Source: JANQHS01 sp965227315
GTDB taxonomy: Bacteria; Bacteroidota; Bacteroidia; Cytophagales; CCMP332
NCBI GenBank assembly: GCA_965227315.1
Contig: OZ245737.1
Location: 1,550,001 to 1,614,000, forward strand
Reading direction: 5' to 3'
DNA: 64,000 nucleotides
In this document: positions 52,733 to 60,982 of the stretch, piece after piece
Layout: each line of letters starts with the position of its first letter
Numbering within the stretch: the stretch's first letter is position 1
The notes under the pieces: model-generated
Told to the model about the DNA's origin: nothing
Databases searched by the model: none
The model's input: the letters and a program-made list of their open reading frames with translations, nothing else
Made by a program: the position numbers and the translations under genes

Positions 52733-52828
52733 ATGAAGGAACAGCATAAGATCGGATCGGGAATTGGTGAAGTTGCAGCGAAAAAAGAGATCAAAGCGTT
52801 TCAAAATAAAGAAGGAGGTCTAAAATGA
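52733..52828 (+). CDS. 31-codon small gene coupled to DUF1697
   Basis: ATG at 52733 opens a 31-residue frame rich in lysine and glycine (MKEQHKIGSGIGEVAAKKEI...), starting six bases after the DUF2459 stop. Its TGA overlaps the next ATG (ATGA, 52825-52828), and its last codons contain GGAGG, a strong Shine-Dalgarno sequence rare in this window. It therefore looks like a translated, coupled small gene or leader rather than chance. No known family was recognised. Confidence 0.4.
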   Translation: MKEQHKIGSGIGEVAAKKEIKAFQNKEGGLK

Positions 52829-53367
52829 AAAGATACCTGGCCCTGTTGCGGGGGATCAACGTCAGCGGGCAAAAGCTGATCAAAATGGCCGATCTCCGGC
52901 AGATCCTCGAAGCCTCAGGCCTGGATCAGGTGGAAACCTATGTACAGAGCGGAAATGTGTTCTTTTCCACGGAGATCCGCGATAGGTCCGTACTCCAGGA
53001 CCTGATCAGGGACAGCATCAAAAAGCAATATGGTTTCGAGGTTCCCGTACTCGTGAAAACCCCTGCAGAAATAGAGGCCATACTCGACAATAATCCCCAT
53101 ATCCAAAATGGTAAGGATCCCGATAGGAATTACATCACCCTCCTTTTTTCCATTCCAGAGAACCAAAGGATCGAAGAGCTGAAAAAGGTCCGATTTGAAC
53201 CCGAAGAATACATCATTGATAAAGATGTTATCTTTTTTTTCTCACCCAATGGCTACGGAAGGGCGAAGATGAACAACAATTATTTTGAAAATAAGCTGGA
53301 TGTCATGGCCACAACAAGAAACTGGAAGAGCATGAATAAATTTCGCGAGCTATTAAACAAAGCTTAA
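52825..53367 (+). CDS. DUF1697 family protein
   Basis: A 180-residue protein of the DUF1697 family: RYLALLRGINVSGQKLIKMA, then DLRQILEASGLDQVETYVQS, GNVFFSTEI, and the C-terminal FSPNGYGRAKMNNNYFENKL, VMATTRNWKSMNKF. The fold is two ferredoxin-like halves; function unknown. GGAGG lies 6 bases before the start inside the coupled small gene. The next gene begins at the base after its stop. Confidence 0.9.
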   Translation: MKRYLALLRGINVSGQKLIKMADLRQILEASGLDQVETYVQSGNVFFSTEIRDRSVLQDLIRDSIKKQYGFEVPVLVKTPAEIEAILDNNPHIQNGKDPDRNYITLLFSIPENQRIEELKKVRFEPEEYIIDKDVIFFFSPNGYGRAKMNNNYFENKLDVMATTRNWKSMNKFRELLNKA

Positions 53368-53700
53368 ATGAGTGAGATCCCGATAGAGAACCTCGAAAAA
53401 TATGATGCACTGGTCGCAATGTTCCCTGACATCCAAAGAAAAGGGAAGAAAGTGCCCTATACCTCACTGAACGGAAATATGTTCAGTTATCTGGGCCCGG
53501 ACGGAACCTTGGCCCTGAGATTAAACCAGGCCGACCGTGAAAAATTCATTGATGCTTACAATACCTCACTGGATATACAGCATGGCAGTGTGATGAAGGA
53601 GTATGTTCGGGTTCCACTTGAGATCCAATTGGATCTTGACAAGTGCAGCTTCTATTTTCAGCGCAGCTTGGATTATGCGAAGACCCTAAAACCCAAATAA
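53368..53700 (+). CDS. TfoX N-terminal-domain protein
   Basis: A 110-residue protein with the TfoX_N pattern: ALVAMFPDIQRKGKKVPYTS, NMFSYLGPDGTLALRLNQAD, REKFIDAYNTS, and VMKEYVRVPLEIQLDLDK. TfoX/Sxy regulates competence in proteobacteria, but single-domain members in this phylum are uncharacterised. It starts directly after DUF1697, so the two form one unit. Confidence 0.75.
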   Translation: MSEIPIENLEKYDALVAMFPDIQRKGKKVPYTSLNGNMFSYLGPDGTLALRLNQADREKFIDAYNTSLDIQHGSVMKEYVRVPLEIQLDLDKCSFYFQRSLDYAKTLKPK

Positions 53701-53709
53701 GATTTGAGC

Positions 53710-55146
53710 ATGCCTATTGAATCACTGGTTGGAAAAATAAAAGACCTGCAGGAAAGATCCTCGGATCTGGAATTCGCACGAAAGGACCGCGACGAGGCGC
53801 TTGGGCAGGTTCATGCCTATGCCACAGAATTCCTGGATGATATTCATAATACCAATGCTTTTTCGCAGGCCCCCTCGAACCCGGAGTCGATGAAGCTCGA
53901 TGGGAAGAAGAAAGGTCTGGAGGAACTGCTTCGGATATACAAGGAGGAAGTCGCCGGGAAAGGCATCAATCCGGCTTCAGGGGGACATTTGGGTTATATT
54001 CCGGGTGGAGGGATCTATGCTTCCGCCCTTGGTGATTACCTGGCCGATGTCACCAACGAATTCTCGGGGATGCATTTTGCTTCGCCCGGTGCAGCACAGA
54101 TGGAAGACTCTGTGATCGATTGGCTGAAGGATCTCTTTGGCTTCCCTGGATCCGCGGTTGGAAACCTTACCTCCGGAGGTTCGATCGCAAACCTCATTGC
54201 CCTGGTGGCTGCCAGGGATCAACATGAGATCAAGGGTGAAAAGATCATGAAGTCGGTCATCTACCTGAGCGCGCAAGCTCATCACAGTATTCCGAAGGCT
54301 TTGAGGATCATCGGCCTGTCTGATGCCATACTCAGGGAAGTCAGGCTTGATCAAGGCTTCCGAATGGATCCGGCAAGCCTGGCAAAGCTGATCCGGTCCG
54401 ACATCGAGCAGGGCTTGCATCCTTTTATGGTGATCAGCGCAGCGGGAAGTACCGATACGGGAGCCGTAGATCCTTTGGAAGGGATAGGACAAATCTGTAA
54501 GGAGCATGGACTTTGGTTTCATGTCGATGCGGCCTATGGAGGCTTTTTCATTTTGATCAACTCCAAAAAGGAAATGTTCAAAGGAATCGAAATGGCGGAT
54601 TCTCTTGTTGTCGATCCGCATAAAGGCTTGTTCATGCCTTATGGAATTGGTGTGGTTCTGGTGAAAGACAAAAAGGCTGTTATGCAATCCCATCATTATG
54701 TTGCCAACTACATGCAGGATGCCGTGAAGGAAGATGAGATCGTCAATGCTGCAGATGTTTCTCCTGAGCTCACCAAGCATTTCCGCGGATTAAGGGCCTG
54801 GTTACCCTTGCAATATCATGGTATAGAGCCCTTCAAGGCCTGTTTGGAAGAGAAGCTCCTGCTTACCGAATATTTTCGCCAAAGATTGATAGAAATGGGG
54901 TTCAGGGTTGGGCCCGAACCAGACCTTTCCGTGAGTTATTTCTACTTTCCTTCCGGAGGAGATGAGAATCAATTCAATCAAGATCTTCTTGATCTGATCC
55001 ACAAGGACGGCCGTGTCTTTCTCAGTTCTACAATGATCGAAGGACAGTTTCTGATCAGAATCGCCATTCTTGCATTCAGAACAAAATTACACACCGTGGA
55101 CAGAGCCCTGGAAATGATCTCCCAAGCCCTCGAAAAACTTCGATAA
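53710..55146 (+). CDS. PLP-dependent decarboxylase (aromatic/acidic amino-acid type)
   Basis: From ATG 53710 the product is 478 residues of the group II decarboxylase family: NPASGGHLGYIPGGGIYASA near 85, GNLTSGGSIANLIALVAARD near 152, the cofactor Asp in WFHVDAAYGG near 275, and the Schiff-base Lys in VDPHKGLFMPYG (near 303). It removes CO2 from an aromatic or acidic amino acid; the exact substrate cannot be read. The TTG two codons upstream is an alternative. A short hairpin follows the stop. Confidence 0.88.
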   Translation: MPIESLVGKIKDLQERSSDLEFARKDRDEALGQVHAYATEFLDDIHNTNAFSQAPSNPESMKLDGKKKGLEELLRIYKEEVAGKGINPASGGHLGYIPGGGIYASALGDYLADVTNEFSGMHFASPGAAQMEDSVIDWLKDLFGFPGSAVGNLTSGGSIANLIALVAARDQHEIKGEKIMKSVIYLSAQAHHSIPKALRIIGLSDAILREVRLDQGFRMDPASLAKLIRSDIEQGLHPFMVISAAGSTDTGAVDPLEGIGQICKEHGLWFHVDAAYGGFFILINSKKEMFKGIEMADSLVVDPHKGLFMPYGIGVVLVKDKKAVMQSHHYVANYMQDAVKEDEIVNAADVSPELTKHFRGLRAWLPLQYHGIEPFKACLEEKLLLTEYFRQRLIEMGFRVGPEPDLSVSYFYFPSGGDENQFNQDLLDLIHKDGRVFLSSTMIEGQFLIRIAILAFRTKLHTVDRALEMISQALEKLR

Positions 55147-55157
55147 ATTCGGGCTCC

Positions 55158-55183
55158 AAACAGTCCGTACCTGAATACTGTTT
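55158..55183 (+). terminator. Weak hairpin after the decarboxylase gene
   Basis: AAACAGT (55158-55164) pairs with ACTGTTT (55177-55183) over a 12-base loop, starting 11 bases after the stop. Only three Ts end the stem, so termination is uncertain. The PAP2 gene starts 13 bases downstream. Confidence 0.35.
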
Positions 55184-55196
55184 AGCATTTACCATT

Positions 55197-56054
55197 TTGG
55201 AAAAGAGCATTTCACAAAGGTTCATCATCACGCTTGCGGCGATTGGTTTTTTGCTTTCCATCAACCATTCGGCCCAGGCTCAGTTCAAGCGAAAAGATTC
55301 GGTCTACGCTTTCAACTATTGGGTTGATGTACCGGTCACCATCGCAGGTCATGCATTCAATATTTGGGGCCAGAACTACCTTTTCAATCTTCCCAAGCTG
55401 ACCTATGAAGACTATAAAGATCTCACTCCTGAGGACGTGAAGATCCCCTTCGACCGTGTAGCTGCCAGGCAGGATCCCGAATTTGCGGATCGGGCTCATG
55501 ATCTGTCGGATTATGGTTTGAGGGTTGGCCCGGCGATCCCCCTGATCATCATGGCAGCAGACAAAACCTTGAGGAAGAGCTTCCTTAATCTCACACTGAT
55601 GTACCTGGAAACCCATGCGATCCAGGCGACATTGTACCTGATGGCCACAATACCGATCAGGAGGTACCGGCCCTTTGTTTACAATCCCGAAGAGTCAACC
55701 GAACGAAAGGAAGGCGTGAAATCCACGGACTCCTTTTTTAGCGGCCATGTTTCCACCGTGACCGCGAGCACTTTTTTTATCGGCAAGGTATTGAGTGACT
55801 TTCACCCTGGCTTACAAAGGAAATGGCCCATAGTATATGGAATAGCTACTGTGCCCGCGATCTGGACAGCATACTTTCGACTGAAAGCCGGAAAGCATTT
55901 TCCCACTGACCTGATCACAGGTTATTTCATCGGTGCTGTTGTTGGCATCGGCGTTCCTCAATTACATAAGGGAAAATTCTTCCACAACATGGCAATCTCT
56001 CCTATGATCCCCAGAGGTGGAGGAACGGGTCTTCATTTTGCCCTGAGATTCTAA
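55197..56054 (+). CDS. PAP2-family phosphatase
   Basis: A 285-residue protein with a signal peptide (about 1-29, INHSAQAQ) and the three PAP2 motifs in order: IPIRRYRPFVYN, DSFFSGHVSTVTAS, and RLKAGKHFPTDLITGYFIG (R-x5-H-x3-D). These enzymes dephosphorylate lipid phosphates such as undecaprenyl or phosphatidic acid. The start is TTG at 55197, the only start giving the full signal peptide. Confidence 0.85.
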   Translation: MEKSISQRFIITLAAIGFLLSINHSAQAQFKRKDSVYAFNYWVDVPVTIAGHAFNIWGQNYLFNLPKLTYEDYKDLTPEDVKIPFDRVAARQDPEFADRAHDLSDYGLRVGPAIPLIIMAADKTLRKSFLNLTLMYLETHAIQATLYLMATIPIRRYRPFVYNPEESTERKEGVKSTDSFFSGHVSTVTASTFFIGKVLSDFHPGLQRKWPIVYGIATVPAIWTAYFRLKAGKHFPTDLITGYFIGAVVGIGVPQLHKGKFFHNMAISPMIPRGGGTGLHFALRF

Positions 56055-56090
56055 GCGGAAATTTTAGCCGCATTTTTTCGTTTGACCTTT

Positions 56091-56399
56091 ATGGTGAAGC
56101 CTAATCAAAGGAACCGGATGGCCTTCTACCTGGAGATCTTCTCACTTGCGGCGCTGGTCTATTTTTCTGTAATGGGATTGTTCTATCTGGACCACAAAAC
56201 CCAGGCTTTCACCCAATTCATGGATCTCAGGTTCATGCCCATAGTAACGATCTACTTCCTTCCTCCCTTCCTCATAAGCCTTGCCTTGCTGGTTTTTATG
56301 AACAAAAGAGCTCCCTCCTTCAAAAACCTCATCATTGCCAGTGCCATTGGAATTCCCTCCGGATTCGCCCTGGTGATTATCGCTTTTTCTATCTTCTAA
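56091..56399 (+). CDS. Small three-span membrane protein
   Basis: From ATG 56091 the product is 102 residues with three membrane spans (about 13-32, 46-68, 76-100) and a basic N-terminus. I recognise no family. It follows the PAP2 gene after 36 bases and may belong to its operon. The downstream gap (56400-56532) holds an imperfect stem, TCCCTTCGT with ACGAAAGGGA, whose role is unclear. Confidence 0.5.
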   Translation: MVKPNQRNRMAFYLEIFSLAALVYFSVMGLFYLDHKTQAFTQFMDLRFMPIVTIYFLPPFLISLALLVFMNKRAPSFKNLIIASAIGIPSGFALVIIAFSIF

Positions 56400-56532
56400 A
56401 CAATCGGTCCCTTCGTCCAATCCTTGTCCTCCACTGGCGACACGAAAGGGATGAAGCAGTTATCCTAAAGCTCAGCGTAGAAAATTCAAAGAACAGGTCT
56501 CTTTTTTAAATTAGCCATGCAAAAGACTGAGT

Positions 56533-57417
56533 ATGGATAATCTATCTACCATCATCCTTGGGGTTTCCCTGATGATCATTATGTGGGGAATGGGGCTTTC
56601 CCTGACCATCAAGGATTTTCAAAGGGTTTTTCAATTTCCCAAGGCCGCCATTATCGGCCTCATAAACCAAATGATCCTTCTACCCCTGATCGGATTCTCA
56701 TTGGTGAAGCTATTTCCGGTCAATCCCGAGATCGCCGTCGGTGTTATGATACTGGCGGCATGCCCCGGAGGCGCTACCTCCAATCTCATTACCCACCTGG
56801 CCCGAGGAGATACGGCCTTATCGGTAACCCTGACGGCCTTCAGCTCTTTTATCTCGGTTCTGACCATACCCTTTGTGGTGAATTTTGCCATGATCTCTCT
56901 GATCCAGGAGGGTACAGTCGTCAAACTGGATATTGTGGAATCCATCAGGAATATTTTCATGGTCGTGATCATTCCGGTGATCGTGGGCATGATGGTTAGA
57001 AGATATGCCGCCAATTTTGCCCATAAAATGGGTAAACCTGTTCGGATTGCATCTATGGCAATTCTGATGCTGATCATCATCGGATTGATCGTCAAAGAGC
57101 GGGATAACATCGTCGGATATTTTGCTCAGGCAGGCCTGATCACCCTGGCCTTAAATGTGGTCACCATGCTGGTCGGCTTCTATACCTCAAGAGTATTCAA
57201 GCTTGAAAACCGACAGGCCACGAGTATTTCAATTGAATCCGGGGTTCAAAATGGAACCCTCGCGCTTGGTGTGGCTATAGGACTCCTCGGGAATACGACC
57301 TTTGCAATTGCCCCGGCAGTATATTCATTGATCATGTTTTTCACCGCTGGTTTCATGATCTATTACGGCGCCAAGATCCTTAATCCAACGTTTGGAAATC
57401 CGAGCAACCCCGCTTGA
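56533..57417 (+). CDS. BASS-family transporter (bile acid:sodium symporter fold)
   Basis: A 294-residue protein with nine to ten spans. The BASS signatures are clear: MGLSLTIKDFQRVFQFPKAA near 25, ILAACPGGATSNLITHLARG near 75-92, and SIESGVQNGTLALGVAIGLL near 233. Members import organic anions such as pyruvate, pantoate or methionine-derived acids with Na+; no specific substrate is visible here. It stands alone. Confidence 0.92.
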   Translation: MDNLSTIILGVSLMIIMWGMGLSLTIKDFQRVFQFPKAAIIGLINQMILLPLIGFSLVKLFPVNPEIAVGVMILAACPGGATSNLITHLARGDTALSVTLTAFSSFISVLTIPFVVNFAMISLIQEGTVVKLDIVESIRNIFMVVIIPVIVGMMVRRYAANFAHKMGKPVRIASMAILMLIIIGLIVKERDNIVGYFAQAGLITLALNVVTMLVGFYTSRVFKLENRQATSISIESGVQNGTLALGVAIGLLGNTTFAIAPAVYSLIMFFTAGFMIYYGAKILNPTFGNPSNPA

Positions 57418-57518
57418 TCATCGCTGAATTCATATCTGCTTTTGGGTTATCTTAAACCCTGTTTTCACTTAATATTCACTGTAAATCATACAGTTGTCGT
57501 GACTAAAAGAAAGAATCC

Positions 57519-57550
57519 TTGCCCTGATTGATCGGATTTTAAGATTTTTG
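57519..57550 (+). promoter_or_regulatory. Probable housekeeping promoter of the lipoprotein gene
   Basis: TTG at 57519-57521 and GATTTTTG at 57543-57550 (seven of eight matches to TAnnTTTG) are 21 bases apart, within the range used by the Bacteroidota sigma factor. The ATG is at 57570, giving a leader of about 14 bases. Confidence 0.4.
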
Positions 57551-57569
57551 TCTTTCGAAAAAAATCAAG

Positions 57570-58370
57570 ATGAATAAATACCTAAGTACCCTACTGATCG
57601 CCATCGCCTTACTGTCATACTCCTGTGACAGTGACGACGCCGCCGAACCAACCGTTCGGATCAAATTCACGATTGACAATGAGAATAGCTGTCAATATGC
57701 AAACGAAGCTGACCCCGATGAAAGCACTGCCACAGTCAACATCTACAAATCGGAGGATGATTGGAACAATTCTGCAAATGCCATATTCAGCGGAAATCCC
57801 AATGCCAACGGTATAATAGATCTGGGTGTTTTGGCGGATGGAAACTATTACTATGATCTCCGCTATAAGGACGAATCGAACTGGCAGCCCAATGCCCTGG
57901 CCGGCAATGGCCCCAACAGCACTTTTGTTTGGAACAGGAATCTGAGCCTGCCCATACAGGTCAGTACTTCAATCTCCTACGGAGATCAGCCTGTCCTGGG
58001 GAAATACATTTTGAAAGATGTTCTGATCACCAATTCCTCAACCGGAAATACCGAAAGTGAATATCCCGACTCCTGTAAAAATGACGCGAACTATATTGAG
58101 TTCTTCAAAGATATGACCGTCATGCTGGGTCAAAAGGGAAGCGCTACACTTTGCAACGCCGCTGCAGCCGAAAGAATGGAAGAGCTGGTTTTATCAAATA
58201 TTGATTGCGGAGATATCGGCAAGACAGATATCGCCCATCAAAGCGGTGATATGATCCTCGGGACCATAGCGGTAGATAAGGAAACCCTTGAAGTAAGAGA
58301 CGGAAAGGTTTATCGCCGTTTCCAGGAAACCTTCTTCCGCCAATGGGAGATGGTTTACGAAAAGCAATAG
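57570..58370 (+). CDS. Lipoprotein of unknown function
   Basis: A 266-residue protein with a lipoprotein signal (LLSYSC, Cys19). The mature N-terminal half is a beta-sandwich-like domain (VRIKFTIDNENSCQY, GLVADGNYYYDLRYKD-like turn near residue 90), as in carboxypeptidase-regulatory or transthyretin-like folds. The C-terminal half is less structured and has paired cysteines. I recognise no family. It probably faces the periplasm or the surface. Confidence 0.55.
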   Translation: MNKYLSTLLIAIALLSYSCDSDDAAEPTVRIKFTIDNENSCQYANEADPDESTATVNIYKSEDDWNNSANAIFSGNPNANGIIDLGVLADGNYYYDLRYKDESNWQPNALAGNGPNSTFVWNRNLSLPIQVSTSISYGDQPVLGKYILKDVLITNSSTGNTESEYPDSCKNDANYIEFFKDMTVMLGQKGSATLCNAAAAERMEELVLSNIDCGDIGKTDIAHQSGDMILGTIAVDKETLEVRDGKVYRRFQETFFRQWEMVYEKQ

Positions 58371-58392
58371 GCATCATCAGTTTCTTAGGGCT

Positions 58393-58761
58393 ATGAAAAT
58401 TCAAAAGGTCAATCTGAAGGAGAAATTTGATTCGTTCAGCGATCATTGGAATCCCAGAATAGCCGGAGAATTAAACGGTCAGATGGTCAAACTGGCCAAA
58501 GCAAGTGGAGAATTTGTCTGGCATAAACATGCCACCGAAGACGAACTTTTCCTGGTACTGAAGGGGCATCTGAAGATCAAACTGCGGGAAGGGGATATAG
58601 ATCTCCATCCCGGTGAATTCGTGATCATACCGCATGGCTTAGAGCATTGCCCCGTAGCCATGGATGAGGTTGAAATGCTGCTTTTTGAGCCGGGAACAAC
58701 GCTGAATACAGGGGATCAGCCGGAATCAGATCTAACCAAAAAAGATCTCAATAAGATCTAA
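58393..58761 (+). CDS. Single-domain cupin protein
   Basis: A 122-residue cupin: motif 1 is FVWHKHATEDELFLVLKGHL (two His and a Glu as metal ligands) and motif 2 is GEFVIIPHGLEHCPVAM (the third His). These bind a divalent metal; whether it is an isomerase, dioxygenase or sensor cannot be told. It is followed after 5 bases by the SRPBCC gene. Confidence 0.9.
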   Translation: MKIQKVNLKEKFDSFSDHWNPRIAGELNGQMVKLAKASGEFVWHKHATEDELFLVLKGHLKIKLREGDIDLHPGEFVIIPHGLEHCPVAMDEVEMLLFEPGTTLNTGDQPESDLTKKDLNKI

Positions 58762-58766
58762 GCACC

Positions 58767-59171
58767 ATGGGTGGAAGCAAACAGGAATTCACCATAAAGA
58801 CCAGCATACCCGCAAGGCCTGAATCGATCTTCGATCATTGGATCGATACCGAAGGTCATGGCAAAATGACCGGAGGAGAAGCTGAATGCAATGCTGAAGT
58901 TGGAGCATCCTTTATGGCATGGGATGGATACATCAGTGGAAAAAACCTGGAGCTAAACCGGCCTTCTCTGATCGTTCAGGAATGGAGGACAAGCGAATTT
59001 GCCGATGGAGACCCCAATTCCAAAATTGAAATTCATCTAAGTGAATCGGAGCGCGGGACCGACTTGACCCTGATCCATACGGGAATACCGGCGGGTCAAC
59101 CCGATTACGAGCGGGGCTGGGAAGAGTTTTACTTTGGCCCCATGAAGGAATATTTTTCAGATGCAGATTAG
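58767..59171 (+). CDS. SRPBCC (AHSA1-like) domain protein
   Basis: A 134-residue protein of the START/AHSA1 type: TIKTSIPARPESIFDHWIDT at the start, TGGEAECNAEVGASFMAWDG, YISGKNLELNRPSLIVQEWR, and TLIHTGIPAGQPDYERGWEE at the end. The fold binds hydrophobic ligands; bacterial members are often of unknown role. Its end overlaps the convergent LytTR gene by four bases. Confidence 0.88.
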   Translation: MGGSKQEFTIKTSIPARPESIFDHWIDTEGHGKMTGGEAECNAEVGASFMAWDGYISGKNLELNRPSLIVQEWRTSEFADGDPNSKIEIHLSESERGTDLTLIHTGIPAGQPDYERGWEEFYFGPMKEYFSDAD

Positions 59172-59917
59172 CCGTCGAGCCAGTTTTTGAAGGGCTTCAC
59201 CCTTTCGCGGCTGATCACAATTTGCTCTGAAAAATCCGGATTAACTGTCACAAGCAATCTACCGTTGAAATAGCTCGCCACACTGTCAATCGCTTCAATT
59301 GGGGCGATGATCTTGCGATTGAGCCTGAAAAACCTAGTTGGATCAAGGATCTCATTGAGATCATCAAGCGTATAGTCCACAATAGATTTTTTTCCATCCT
59401 TTCCCAATAAAAAGGTATAACCATCCTCCGAAAAGAAATACACCACATCCTCAATGGGAATGGTCTTGTATTTATCTCCGCTCTTGATTAGAAACCGCTT
59501 TTTAAAGTTTCCCAGGACCATTTGCCTGAGCTCCTCCCAATCGGGTTTTTGACTTTTCCGGTTGCTATTTTCTTCCCATCGGGAAAGCGCGGTTCTCAAC
59601 TCTTCAGGATCGATGGGTTTCAGGAGATAATCGATCGAGTTGAACTTAAAAGCCTTCAAAGCATAGGCATCGTAGGCAGTTGTAAAGATGATCGGAGCAT
59701 CGACCTTGGTTTCTTCCAGAAGATCAAATGCCGTTCCATCGCCCAGTTCAATATCAAGAAAGATCAGATCGGGAAAGGAACCGTTTTGAAGATACTCTCT
59801 GGCAGAGCTGACCGAGCCGGCAATATGATCAATTTCGATCTCGGGCTTCTGCTTCTGCACAAGGTCGGCCAAACGCTCGGCAGTCAGTTTCTCATCCTCA
59901 ACGATCAATGCCCTCAT
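59168..59917 (-). CDS. LytTR-family response regulator (TonB-receptor operon)
   Basis: A 249-residue regulator: receiver domain (about 2-120) with the acidic VEDEKL, the phospho-Asp in LIFLDIELGDG and Lys in YLLKPID. A LytTR DNA-binding domain follows (about 145-248, FLIKSGDKYKTIPIEDVVYF and FFRLNRKIIAPIEAI). Its start overlaps the histidine kinase gene's end (ATGA). It is the last gene of the operon TonB receptor-kinase-regulator. Confidence 0.92.
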   Translation of the reverse strand: MRALIVEDEKLTAERLADLVQKQKPEIEIDHIAGSVSSAREYLQNGSFPDLIFLDIELGDGTAFDLLEETKVDAPIIFTTAYDAYALKAFKFNSIDYLLKPIDPEELRTALSRWEENSNRKSQKPDWEELRQMVLGNFKKRFLIKSGDKYKTIPIEDVVYFFSEDGYTFLLGKDGKKSIVDYTLDDLNEILDPTRFFRLNRKIIAPIEAIDSVASYFNGRLLVTVNPDFSEQIVISRERVKPFKNWLDG

Positions 59918-60966
59918 ACTGCCTGTTTTTCGATCAATGGAAGCTTCACCGTAAAGAACCGTTCATCTTCTTCGATTACAGGCGGCAGATCTGATATCAA
60001 CCTGTATCGCTCATCGATATTCTTCAGGCCCACCTTGGTGCTTGGGCGAGAAGCCCTTCTTTTCCGAAGCGTATTCCTGATCACAAGGTATTTTCCTCCC
60101 TCGGTGTATACACGGAGCTTCAAGGGAGCTTCCTCGGAAAAGCTATTGTGCTTGGCCGCATTCTCGGCCAGCAACTGAAGAGAAAGGGCCGGAATCGAAT
60201 ATTTCCCTTCCAGCATTTTAACATCATAATCCACCTCAATGCCTTCATCATGACGGATCTTCATCAGGAACAGGTAGGACTCGAGGAACTTGAGTTCCTC
60301 CTCTACCGGTACCAGTTCCCGGTCCTTATTTTCCAAGACGTATCGGTAGATCTTTGAGAGTTGAGAGATGAAATCCGAAGCCAGATCCGGATTCTTATGA
60401 ACAAGACTGGTCAATACTGAAAAACTGTTGAACAGAAAATGCGGGTTCAATTGACTTTTCAGGCTCTCGTATTTGTACATCACGTTCTCCTTGATGATCC
60501 TTTCATGCAGGACCTGACTTTGCTGTTTGTACTTCCAAAAATGATTGATGATAAATCCGGCGATGAAGAGCAGGGTTATCATCTGAGAGGAAATCAATTT
60601 GATAATATAATAGGCCAACAGGTTTTCAGGTTGCGGACAACTCAACCAGGGTTCCAAATGATAGATCAACAGATAGGTCGCTCCTGCCAAAAAGATCCCA
60701 ACGATCACAAAAGAACCGATGGAAAAAAGTAACAACGGTTTGGCACTCATAAAGATGCCATGGTATTTATTGGAATAATACCTATAAAACCTATCTCCGA
60801 TCTCCCATGCTACAAAAACAACGGTCACGGTATAAATGAAATAGGCCAGGAAGGCTGAATCAAAGGTGGTCATCTCCTCGAAATCGGGAGCTGTGGTCAC
60901 CTTGAAGAAGAGGTGAACCAGCACAGCTACCAGCAGCCGATATCCATATTTCTTTGCGGTTTTCAT
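59914..60966 (-). CDS. LytS-like sensor histidine kinase (TonB-receptor operon)
   Basis: A 350-residue kinase with four membrane spans (about residues 9-25, 38-55, 77-105, 120-145) and the His_kinase domain: LKSQLNPHFLFNSFSVLTSL near residue 175 (phospho-acceptor His) and the N-box LLAENAAKHNSF near 265. It has no large periplasmic sensor. It starts 16 bases after the TonB receptor stop and is coupled to the LytTR gene. Confidence 0.9.
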   Translation of the reverse strand: MKTAKKYGYRLLVAVLVHLFFKVTTAPDFEEMTTFDSAFLAYFIYTVTVVFVAWEIGDRFYRYYSNKYHGIFMSAKPLLLFSIGSFVIVGIFLAGATYLLIYHLEPWLSCPQPENLLAYYIIKLISSQMITLLFIAGFIINHFWKYKQQSQVLHERIIKENVMYKYESLKSQLNPHFLFNSFSVLTSLVHKNPDLASDFISQLSKIYRYVLENKDRELVPVEEELKFLESYLFLMKIRHDEGIEVDYDVKMLEGKYSIPALSLQLLAENAAKHNSFSEEAPLKLRVYTEGGKYLVIRNTLRKRRASRPSTKVGLKNIDERYRLISDLPPVIEEDERFFTVKLPLIEKQAV

Positions 60967-60982
60967 ACTTCCTTATCCGAAA

